A stretch of 26,608 nucleotides of DNA from Lactobacillus delbrueckii. Lineage in GTDB: Bacteria; Bacillota; Bacilli; Lactobacillales; Lactobacillaceae. The stretch lies in NCBI GenBank assembly GCA_004556255.1, contig SFHY01000004.1, forward strand, positions 1 to 26,608, in the 5' to 3' direction. Position numbers and translations under genes: made by a program. Below, one piece after another: positions 16,875 through 23,752 of this stretch. The notes beneath the pieces were generated by a model that saw only the letters and a program-made list of their open reading frames with translations, did no database searches and had not been told where the DNA came from. The first letter of the stretch is position 1. Each line of letters begins with the position of its first letter.

Positions 16875-17216
16875 ATGGCTAATACTGTGATGATCAATGG
16901 CGACAAGCGAAAGTTTATGCTTAACCCAGACGTGAAGCTGTATGCGTTGATTGACGCCGGCTTCCAGAAGACCCCCCGGGGCAACTTTGTCTACGAGCAC
17001 CCACTTTACAACGAATCGCCTTACAACGCGACGACCAAGCTGAAGATGACGATCAAGAGCGACTTGTCCGGCTTGACTATGGTTGTTACGGATCCAAGCG
17101 GCCTGAAGAAGGTAAACATTTTCAAAAACAAGCAGCTGGCTCCGACGGTTGAACTTTTGGACTATATCTTGAAGGACCTGGAGGAGCGGAAGATTTTAAG
17201 CGAAGTGAAGGATTGA
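16875..17216 (+). CDS. DUF1831 family protein
   Basis: This 113-residue protein resembles the DUF1831 family of lactobacilli and relatives, whose function is not established. It is soluble, with no signal peptide or membrane helix, and has a mixed alpha/beta pattern. Visible landmarks are the basic start MINGDKRKFMLNPDVKLYAL, a FQKTPRGNFVYEHPLY segment and a C-terminal charged helix ending in EERKILSEV. There is no cysteine, so it cannot itself carry a persulfide. It sits between the cysteine desulfurase and mnmA, with its own candidate promoter and a GCGAGG ribosome-binding site. Context suggests a link to sulfur transfer or tRNA thiolation, but this is inference. Confidence 0.82.
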   Translation: MANTVMINGDKRKFMLNPDVKLYALIDAGFQKTPRGNFVYEHPLYNESPYNATTKLKMTIKSDLSGLTMVVTDPSGLKKVNIFKNKQLAPTVELLDYILKDLEERKILSEVKD

Positions 17217-17220
17217 TTTA

Positions 17221-18348
17221 ATGGTTGACAATAGCAAGATCAGAGTCGTTGTCGGCATGAGCGGCGGGGTCGACTCCTCTGTGGCGGCCCTCTTGCTCAA
17301 GCAGCAGGGCTACGACGTCGTCGGCGTTTTTATGAAGAACTGGGATGACACCAATGATGATGGTGTCTGCACGGCAACTGAAGACTACGAAGACGTCAAA
17401 AAGGTGGCCGACAAGATCGGCATCCCTTACTATTCGATCAACTTCGAAAAAGAATACTGGGAGCGGGTCTTCCAGTACTTTTTGAAGGAATATAAGGCTG
17501 GGCGCACGCCTAACCCTGACATCATGTGCAACACCGAAATCAAGTTCAAGTCCTTCCTGGAATATGCCCTGGATCTGGACGCTGACTACCTGGCCATGGG
17601 CCACTATGCCAAGACCATGGTCGATGAAAACGGGGTAACCCACATGATGCGGCCAAAGGACGGCAACAAGGACCAGACTTACTTCCTGAGTCAATTGACC
17701 CAAGAGCAGATCAAGCGGGTCATGTTCCCCCTGCAAGACCTGACCAAGCCGGAAGTGCGGCGGATTGCCGAAGAAGCCGGCCTGGTCAACGCCAAGAAGA
17801 AGGACTCAACTGGCATCTGCTTCATTGGGGAAAGAAACTTCAAGCACTTCCTCAGCGAATTCCTGCCAGCCCAAGGCGGGGACATGGTAACCCCGGATGG
17901 GAAGGTTGTCGGCCAGCATGCCGGCCTCATGTACTATACGATCGGCCAGCGGCAGGGCCTGGGCCTGGGTTCAACCAGGGAGTCCACTGCTCCATGGTTT
18001 GTCGTAGGCAAGGACCTGGAAAAGAACCAGCTGATCGTTGAGCAGGGCTATGACAGCCCTCGCCTTTACGCTGACCGCCTGCAGGCTTCCGGCATGACTT
18101 TCTTTACCGGCAATCCTGACCAGGACACGGAATTTAAGGCAACTGCCAAGTTCCGCTACCGGCAGTGCGATGTCGGCGTTACGGTCAAGTACCACGCGGC
18201 CAGCAAGACGGCTGACGTCTACTTTGACGAGCCAGCCCGGGCAGTTACTCCGGGCCAGGCTTTGGTTTTATACAATGGCGAGGAATGCCTGGGCGGCGGA
18301 AACATTGACGCTGCCTTCAAGGATGACAAAAAGCTGCAATTAGTTTAA
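17221..18348 (+). CDS. mnmA: tRNA-specific 2-thiouridylase MnmA
   Basis: MnmA activates uridine 34 of tRNA-Lys, tRNA-Glu and tRNA-Gln with ATP and inserts sulfur to give 2-thiouridine. The 375-residue length is typical. The PP-loop is GMSGGVDSS (residues 12-20). The catalytic cysteines are C103 (NPDIMCNTEIKF) and C200 (STGICFIGER), which form the transient persulfide and disulfide. TPNPDIMC and the GQRQGLGLG region are family signatures, and a C-terminal beta-barrel follows. The ATG is four bases after the DUF1831 stop, with AAGGA inside that gene. The nearby desulfurase is the likely sulfur donor. A strong hairpin follows the stop. Confidence 0.98.
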   Translation: MVDNSKIRVVVGMSGGVDSSVAALLLKQQGYDVVGVFMKNWDDTNDDGVCTATEDYEDVKKVADKIGIPYYSINFEKEYWERVFQYFLKEYKAGRTPNPDIMCNTEIKFKSFLEYALDLDADYLAMGHYAKTMVDENGVTHMMRPKDGNKDQTYFLSQLTQEQIKRVMFPLQDLTKPEVRRIAEEAGLVNAKKKDSTGICFIGERNFKHFLSEFLPAQGGDMVTPDGKVVGQHAGLMYYTIGQRQGLGLGSTRESTAPWFVVGKDLEKNQLIVEQGYDSPRLYADRLQASGMTFFTGNPDQDTEFKATAKFRYRQCDVGVTVKYHAASKTADVYFDEPARAVTPGQALVLYNGEECLGGGNIDAAFKDDKKLQLV

Positions 18349-18351
18349 CGG

Positions 18352-18390
18352 CAAGGCCAAGTCCCAGCGGACTTGGCCTTGTTCGTGTTT
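18352..18390 (+). terminator. Hairpin terminator after mnmA
   Basis: CAAGGCCAAGTCC (18352-18364) and GGACTTGGCCTTG (18369-18381) form a perfect 13-base-pair stem with a four-base loop. The tail (TTCGTGTTT) is T-rich but broken, so termination may be incomplete. Confidence 0.8.
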
Positions 18391-18406
18391 CGGGGAGGCC
18401 GTCTTT

Positions 18407-18415
18407 TGCTATAAT
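18407..18415 (+). promoter_or_regulatory. Extended -10 promoter for the phosphatase-TPR-recD2 operon
   Basis: TGCTATAAT (18407-18415) is a perfect TATAAT with the TGn extension. No good -35 lies 16-18 bases upstream. It stands just after the mnmA terminator and 33 bases before the next ATG, as expected for the start of a new transcription unit. Confidence 0.75.
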
Positions 18416-18448
18416 AAATATCGATAGTTACGAGAGGCGATAAAAATT

Positions 18449-19108
18449 ATGGAAATATATTTTGTAAGACATGGCAAGACTCAGTGGAACCTGGAGCAAC
18501 GCTTCCAGGGCGGGCAAGGTGATTCAAAATTATTGCCGGAAAGTTTAGCCGACATTGAGAAGCTGGGACGTTATTTAAAAGGGGAGCATTTTAAGGCCGT
18601 TTACGCCAGCCCCCTGGACCGGGCAAGAATGACGGCCCAAGGGCTGATTGACGCGGCCGGGATCCGCCTGCCCCTGCATATCGATGAACGCTTGCGGGAG
18701 ATGAACCTGGGCAAGCTGGAAGGGATGAAGTATGCAGAGGCGGAGAAGCTCTATCCCCAGGAAATTGACAATTTTTGGCATCACCCGGACAAATATGACA
18801 ATACTGTCGTAGAGGGGGAAAGCTATAAGCATGCCATGGCCAGAGGCCTGGATTTTGGCCGGGAAATGGCCGAAAAATACCCCAAAGCCAGCGACAAGGT
18901 CCTGGTGGTCAGCCACGGGGCAGTTCTGTCAGCCATCATGGGGGCGCTTTTAGGCTATGACCTGGCCAATCTCAGACAAAACGGGGTCATCTACAACACC
19001 AGCGTCTCAATCTTGGAAAGCCAGGAAAAGGGCCCTGCCTTCAAGCTGGTCAAGTGGTCAGACGTTACTCCATTGGAGCATAAAATGTCAGAAACGGATG
19101 GTTTGTAA
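18449..19108 (+). CDS. Histidine phosphatase family protein (phosphoglycerate mutase-like)
   Basis: This is a 219-residue cytoplasmic enzyme of the histidine phosphatase superfamily, which transfers or removes phosphate through a phospho-histidine. The catalytic motif is RHG at residues 7-9 (FVRHGKTQWN). The second histidine is H156 (VVSHGAVLS), and the acid region is RLREMNLGKLEG. Sequence from the first motif to QGGQGDSKLL is more like the broad-specificity GpmB/CobC-type phosphatases than the glycolytic dPGM, so a role in glycolysis should not be assumed. It opens the operon behind a strong -10. Its stop overlaps the TPR gene start by one base. Confidence 0.9.
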   Translation: MEIYFVRHGKTQWNLEQRFQGGQGDSKLLPESLADIEKLGRYLKGEHFKAVYASPLDRARMTAQGLIDAAGIRLPLHIDERLREMNLGKLEGMKYAEAEKLYPQEIDNFWHHPDKYDNTVVEGESYKHAMARGLDFGREMAEKYPKASDKVLVVSHGAVLSAIMGALLGYDLANLRQNGVIYNTSVSILESQEKGPAFKLVKWSDVTPLEHKMSETDGL

Positions 19109-19761
19109 TGGATCAGAAGATCAATCAGCTTTATGAAGAAGGAAAAGTCGACCAGGCGATTCATGCCTTGATTGAAAAAATCGACCATAATCCCCGGGAA
19201 ACTGACAATTATCTGCAGCTGGCCACTTACCTCCTGGACCAGGGCAGCGCTGAGCAAGCCAGGGAGCTCTTGACCAAGGCGCGGGGGATCGCGGAAGACC
19301 CCCAGGCCTTGACCTATGACCTGGCGGTTTGTGACTATGCCCTGGGCGACTTTAATCAGGCCCTGGCCCGCTTGGCCCAGATTCCGGATGATGACCTGAC
19401 CATGTACCAAAAGGCCCTGGTCTACCTCAAGCTGGGCCAGAGCCAGAAGGCCCTGGCTTATGCCTTGTCGATCAAAGAAAGCGACGACCGGGTAAAAGAA
19501 CTCATCGGGGACATCTGGCTGGCTTTAGGAGAGCTGGAAGCAGCCCGGGCCAGCTACCTGGAGATTGCTGAAGGGCAAAGAAGCAGCAAGCTGAACTTTT
19601 TGCTGGGCCTCACTTATTTCAGCCAGGACCGGGAGCAGGCAGAAGAATTTTTTGCCAAGTCCAAAAAGCAGGATCCCAAATATTACCAAAAAGCCAAAGA
19701 CCAGTATGAATCCCTGCTGAAGCTGCTGAGCCAGGGAAAGGCAGGGGCTGGGAAAGAATAA
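19108..19761 (+). CDS. Tetratricopeptide repeat protein
   Basis: This 217-residue, largely helical cytoplasmic protein is built of degenerate tetratricopeptide repeats, which usually mediate protein-protein contact. Repeat-like helices are visible in NYLQLATYLLDQGSAEQARE, in ALTYDLAVCDYALGDFNQAL and in YQKALVYLKLGQSQKALAYA, with further ones toward the end (NFLLGLTYFSQDREQAEEFF). There is no signal peptide or membrane segment. The ATG overlaps the phosphatase stop, and recD2 starts 13 bases after its end. A TPR gene between mnmA and recD2 is common in lactobacilli and relatives, which suggests a conserved but unknown link. Family call is sure; function is not. Confidence 0.9.
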   Translation: MDQKINQLYEEGKVDQAIHALIEKIDHNPRETDNYLQLATYLLDQGSAEQARELLTKARGIAEDPQALTYDLAVCDYALGDFNQALARLAQIPDDDLTMYQKALVYLKLGQSQKALAYALSIKESDDRVKELIGDIWLALGELEAARASYLEIAEGQRSSKLNFLLGLTYFSQDREQAEEFFAKSKKQDPKYYQKAKDQYESLLKLLSQGKAGAGKE

Positions 19762-19774
19762 TAAGGAGCTGGAA

Positions 19775-22174
19775 ATGACCGAGTTTAGCGGTGAAGTAAA
19801 AAGCGTTATTTATGAAAACGCGCAAAACATGTACAAGATCTTGCTGGTCGCCGTAAGTCAGCCTCTGGCCGGCTATGACGATGATGAAATCAAGGTGACG
19901 GGGACCTTCGGGGACCTGGAGCTTGGCCAGGAATACAGCTTTACCGGTGACTTGGTCACCCACCCCAAGTACGGCTTGCAGTTTCAAGCGACTGGCTGCC
20001 AGCCGGCCCTGCCGAAAGAGACTGGCGGGGTGGTCAAGTACCTGTCTTCTGACAAGTTCCCTGGCATCGGGCCCAAGACAGCGGAAAAAATCGTTGATCA
20101 GCTGGGCAGCGGGGGCTTGAAGAGCCTGCAGGCTGATCCAGCCTTGATCGCCAAGCTGGATCTTTCCCAAAAGCAAAAAGACAGCCTCTTGTCTGGACTG
20201 GCCCAGATGGATTCCTTTGACGACCTGGCCATGACTTTGGCCAGTTACGGGATTCCCCGCAAGGTGGCCGGCCGCCTTTACCAGAAGTACCATGACCAGA
20301 CCTTGAAAAAGCTGCAGGCCGATCCCTACCTGCCTTTAGGCGAGGTAACCGGCTATTCCTTCAAGCAGGCCGACCACTTGGGAATTGGCTTTGGAATTGC
20401 CCTTGACAGTCTGGAGCGGGCCAATGGCGGCATCCTGGCTGTTTTGCTCCAGGCCTTAACCATGGAGGGGGAAACCTACCTGGAACTGGACCAGCTTTTG
20501 CCGGCGGCCAAGGAACTGACAAATATAAATTTTGACCGCCTGGCAGAAGCAGTTAACGACCTGCAGGACAAGAAGAAGGTCGTCGTGGAAGAAGGCCGGG
20601 CCAGCCTGCTGGCCCCATTTCAAGTGGAAAGCGAGATCGTGACCGACCTGGAAGATCTTTTAGCCAAGGGCAAGGAAACGGACTACCGGGAAAAGGACTT
20701 GGACCAGGCCATCAAGCGGGCCGAAAAGAAGCTGGGGATCAGCTATGACCCTGAGCAAAAGCAGGCCATCAAAAACGCGGTAACCAGTCCGGTCTCCATC
20801 CTGACTGGGGGACCCGGGAGCGGGAAGACGACCATCATTGACGGGATCCTGCTGGCCTTAAAGGACCTGGCTGACATGGACGAAGAAGAAGCTGAAGAAG
20901 CGATTCTCCTGGCTGCGCCAACCGGCAGGGCAGCCAAGCGGATGGGGGAAGTCACCGGCTATCCGGCCAAGACCATCCACCGCCTCTTGGGCCTGGGGAT
21001 CGACAACAGCGAGGAAATGGAGCTGAACGATTTAGAAGGGGAGATCTTGATCGTCGACGAGATGTCCATGGTCGACATTTACCTCTTCGAAAAGCTGCTC
21101 AGCGCCATCAGCAATGTCCACCACCTGGTCTTTGTCGGCGACAAGGACCAATTGCCATCCGTTGGGGCAGGGAAGGTTTTTGCTGACTTGATTGAGGCGG
21201 ACTTTATTCCGACCTGCCAATTGAAGGTGGTCCACCGGCAAAAGGACGATTCAACGATCATCCCCCTGGCCCACGCGGTTAACGAAGGAGCCGCCCCGGC
21301 TGTTCTCTTGCAAAAAACGGCCAGCTACTCCTTTATTCCTTGCCCGCCCCATGCCGTGCCTAATGCTGTCGAGCAGATCACCCAGGCAGCCTTAAAGAGC
21401 GGCTTTGCGGCAGACGACATCCAGGTTCTGGGTGCCATGTACCGGGGCGACGGAGGGATCAACAGTCTGAATGACACCCTCCAGCGGGTGATCAACCCGG
21501 AAAAGGGCAATGATAAGGCAGTTGAAGCCCACGGTGAGAATTTCCGCCTGCATGACCGGGTCCTGCAGCTGCAAAATGACCCGGAACGGGGGATCTACAA
21601 TGGCGAGATTGGCAAGGTCGTGGCCGTTGACCCGGAAATGCTGGAAGATGAGGATGATGAAGTCAAGCTTTTGGTCAATTTTGACGGCAAGGAAGTGGCA
21701 TACACGCAGGCTGACTTGAACAATCTGACCCGGGCCTATGCCATCACTATTCACAAGTCCCAGGGATCGGAATTTCCTTTGGTCATTCTCTGCTTAACCA
21801 TGCAGAACTATATCATGCTCAAGCGGAACCTTTTGTACACGGCCATCACCCGGGCTTCCCAAAAGCTGGTCATGGTCGGAGAAGAGCAGGCTTTTGCCCA
21901 GGCCATGCGGGTCAAGGGCAATGAACGCCGGACCAACCTGGTCTGGCTCTTGAAGGACCGCTTTAAGCCAGAAGAAGCCAAAGAGCAAGCTAAGCAAGAT
22001 GATAGTGCCTCTACAGAAGATTCTTTTGATAAAGAAGAAAAAGCTGATGACTACATCTTGACCGGGGCCCGGATCAGCCGGGCGGAGATTTCCCCCATGG
22101 TTGGCATGGAGGACCTGGTTCAGGGATGCAAGAACCTGGCGGAAATCGTCCGGACCAAGGGGCCAGGTGCCTAA
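19775..22174 (+). CDS. recD2: RecD2-type ATP-dependent DNA helicase
   Basis: RecD2 is a 5'-3' SF1B helicase found in bacteria lacking RecBC, with roles in DNA repair and replication-fork maintenance. The 799-residue protein has an N-terminal OB-like domain, helix-hairpin-helix repeats (FPGIGPKTAEKIVDQLG, then the YGIPRKVAGRLYQKYH region), Walker A GGPGSGKT (residues 345-352), Walker B with Asp-Glu 428-429, VGDKDQLPSVGAG, an SH3-like insertion and the C-terminal helicase motifs TIHKSQGSEF and TAITRASQKL. A hydrophilic acidic tail of about 60 residues follows, with SPMVGMEDLV near the end. AAGGAG precedes the ATG. It is the last gene of its operon, with a terminator 19 bases downstream. Confidence 0.96.
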   Translation: MTEFSGEVKSVIYENAQNMYKILLVAVSQPLAGYDDDEIKVTGTFGDLELGQEYSFTGDLVTHPKYGLQFQATGCQPALPKETGGVVKYLSSDKFPGIGPKTAEKIVDQLGSGGLKSLQADPALIAKLDLSQKQKDSLLSGLAQMDSFDDLAMTLASYGIPRKVAGRLYQKYHDQTLKKLQADPYLPLGEVTGYSFKQADHLGIGFGIALDSLERANGGILAVLLQALTMEGETYLELDQLLPAAKELTNINFDRLAEAVNDLQDKKKVVVEEGRASLLAPFQVESEIVTDLEDLLAKGKETDYREKDLDQAIKRAEKKLGISYDPEQKQAIKNAVTSPVSILTGGPGSGKTTIIDGILLALKDLADMDEEEAEEAILLAAPTGRAAKRMGEVTGYPAKTIHRLLGLGIDNSEEMELNDLEGEILIVDEMSMVDIYLFEKLLSAISNVHHLVFVGDKDQLPSVGAGKVFADLIEADFIPTCQLKVVHRQKDDSTIIPLAHAVNEGAAPAVLLQKTASYSFIPCPPHAVPNAVEQITQAALKSGFAADDIQVLGAMYRGDGGINSLNDTLQRVINPEKGNDKAVEAHGENFRLHDRVLQLQNDPERGIYNGEIGKVVAVDPEMLEDEDDEVKLLVNFDGKEVAYTQADLNNLTRAYAITIHKSQGSEFPLVILCLTMQNYIMLKRNLLYTAITRASQKLVMVGEEQAFAQAMRVKGNERRTNLVWLLKDRFKPEEAKEQAKQDDSASTEDSFDKEEKADDYILTGARISRAEISPMVGMEDLVQGCKNLAEIVRTKGPGA

Positions 22175-22192
22175 CTTAATAAAGTTTTTGAC

Positions 22193-22225
22193 AGAAAGAC
22201 TAGCTTGACCGGTCTTTCTTTTTTG
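22193..22225 (+). terminator. Rho-independent terminator after recD2
   Basis: AGAAAGAC (22193-22200) pairs with GTCTTTCT (22212-22219) around an 11-base loop and runs into six T residues. Confidence 0.85.
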
Positions 22226-22242
22226 CCCAAAAATTAAAAAAG

Positions 22243-22259
22243 TTACTTTTTGTAAGTAA
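22243..22259 (+). promoter_or_regulatory. Operator-like palindrome upstream of the RclA-like gene (site 1)
   Basis: TTACTTTTTGTAAGTAA is an inverted repeat (TTACTT, five bases, AAGTAA) just before the -35. It contains TACT-N7-AGTA, which I recall as the operator pattern of DUF24/HxlR-family redox regulators such as YodB and CatR. A near-identical copy in opposite orientation lies at 22300-22314. Confidence 0.65.
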
Positions 22260-22263
22260 AGTA

Positions 22264-22292
22264 CTGACAAAGGAAGGCAGATGGGGTATACT
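22264..22292 (+). promoter_or_regulatory. Promoter of the RclA-like reductase gene
   Basis: CTGACA (22264-22269), a 17-base spacer and TATACT (22287-22292) each match the consensus at five of six bases. Transcription should begin near 22299, giving a leader of about 44 bases. Confidence 0.8.
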
Positions 22293-22299
22293 TAAAGTG

Positions 22300-22314
22300 A
22301 CTTACAAAAAGTTA
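22300..22314 (-). promoter_or_regulatory. Operator-like site 2, inverted copy of site 1
   Basis: ACTTACAAAAAGTTA reads on the minus strand as TAACTTTTTGTAAGT, identical to site 1 at 14 of 15 positions. It lies at the predicted transcription start, where a bound protein would block RNA polymerase. Confidence 0.65.
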
Positions 22315-22342
22315 GCTATTCTTGAAGAAAGTTGGATAAAAA

Positions 22343-23689
22343 ATGACAGAAAAAGAAACAAAGAAGACAGTCAAAAACATCATCATCGGTTTCGGCAAGG
22401 GGGGCAAGACCCTGGCCAAGTTCCTGGGCCAGCAGGGTGAAGAAGTCCTCCTGGTTGAAAAGTCACCAAAGATGTACGGGGGCACCTGCATCAATATCGC
22501 CTGCTTGCCGTCCAAGCGCTTGATTTTGGAAGCAGCTGCCGGGAGCAATTTTTCTGAGGCAGTAGCTGGCAAAAACGAGATGACGGCTCAGTTGCGGGAG
22601 AAAAACTACCAGATGCTGGCTGGGGAAGACACGGTGACCGTCCTTGATGGCCAGGCCCGCTTTATCGGTGAAAAGGAAATCGAAGTAACTGGCCCGGCTG
22701 GCAAGCAGGTTTTTAAGGGCGACCGGATCTTCATCAACACCGGGGCCAGCCCGGTCCTGCCGCCAGTTCCTGGCTTAAAAGAGAGCAAAAAGCGGCTGGA
22801 TTCCACCCAGGCCATGGACTTGACCAGCCTGCCAAAAGAGCTCTTGATCTTGGGAGCCGGCTACATTGGCCTGGAATTCGCGGCCATGTTTGCCAATTAC
22901 GGCAGCCAGGTAACAGTTTTGGACCACAGCCCGGAATTTTTGCCAAGAGAAGACGATGATATTAAAGCTGCCGTCAAGGCTGATTTGGAAAGAGCCGGAG
23001 TTAAATTCATCTTAGGCGCGGATGTCGAAAAAGTCAGCGACCAGGCAGATAAGGTCGTAGTTGACTACCAATTAGGCGAAGCAAAATTGACTGCTTCCGC
23101 GGATAAAATCTTGGTCGCTGCCGGCCGGCGGGCCAACACGGCTGACCTTAATTTGCCAGCAGCCGGGGTGAAAACTGACGACCGAGGCAATATTAAGGTT
23201 GATGACCACTTAAGAACAAGTGCTGACCAGGTCTGGGCCCTGGGCGACGTCAAGGGCGGACCGCAATTTACCTATGTCTCCCTAGATGACTTCAGAATTG
23301 TCAAGGACCAGCTTTTTGGTGAAGGCAAGCGGAAAGTCAGCGACCGGCAAATCCTGCCGACCAGCGTCTTCATCACTCCGCCTCTGTCCGCCGTTGGCCT
23401 CAATGAAAAAGCTGCCCAAAAGGCCGGGGTCGACTACCAGCTCTTCAAGCTGCCGGTTGCCGCTATCCCCAAGGCCAAAGTCGCTAAGGACAGCCGGGGC
23501 TTGTTCAAGGCCCTGGTTGACCCGGCAAGCGGGCAGATCCTGGGGGCCAGCCTGTATGGCCTGGAATCCCATGAACTGATTAACCAGATCGCTCTGGCTA
23601 TGAAGGCCAAGCTGCCTTACAGCTTCCTACGCGACCAGATCTACACCCACCCAACCATGAGCGAGGCCTTCAACGACCTCTTCAAGTAG
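22343..23689 (+). CDS. RclA-like pyridine nucleotide-disulfide oxidoreductase
   Basis: This is a 448-residue cytoplasmic FAD- and NAD(P)H-dependent disulfide reductase. The N-terminus has the FAD motif IIIGFGKGGKTLA and then YGGTCINIACLPSK with the redox pair C49 and C54. The GFGK.GKTLA start and the CINI.C active site resemble E. coli RclA, a reactive-chlorine resistance flavoenzyme, more than glutathione reductase or lipoamide dehydrogenase. The NAD(P) motif ILGAGYIGLEFA is at about residues 169-180, FAD contact at WALGDVKGG, and the dimer interface holds HPTMSEAFNDLF at the end. It is monocistronic, with its own promoter, two operator-like sites and a downstream terminator. RclA orthology and substrate are inferred. 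Confidence 0.85.
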   Translation: MTEKETKKTVKNIIIGFGKGGKTLAKFLGQQGEEVLLVEKSPKMYGGTCINIACLPSKRLILEAAAGSNFSEAVAGKNEMTAQLREKNYQMLAGEDTVTVLDGQARFIGEKEIEVTGPAGKQVFKGDRIFINTGASPVLPPVPGLKESKKRLDSTQAMDLTSLPKELLILGAGYIGLEFAAMFANYGSQVTVLDHSPEFLPREDDDIKAAVKADLERAGVKFILGADVEKVSDQADKVVVDYQLGEAKLTASADKILVAAGRRANTADLNLPAAGVKTDDRGNIKVDDHLRTSADQVWALGDVKGGPQFTYVSLDDFRIVKDQLFGEGKRKVSDRQILPTSVFITPPLSAVGLNEKAAQKAGVDYQLFKLPVAAIPKAKVAKDSRGLFKALVDPASGQILGASLYGLESHELINQIALAMKAKLPYSFLRDQIYTHPTMSEAFNDLFK

Positions 23690-23710
23690 TAAAAAATGCC
23701 AAAAGGGCGT

Positions 23711-23741
23711 AAAAAAAGAACTCCGGAAGGAGTTCTTTTTT
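23711..23741. terminator. Bidirectional terminator between the RclA-like gene and rnjA
   Basis: GAACTCC (23718-23724) and GGAGTTC (23729-23735) pair around GGAA, with seven A residues before and six T residues after. It can end the plus-strand transcript and the convergent rnjA transcript alike. Confidence 0.88.
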
Positions 23742-23752
23742 GCTATCAAGCT

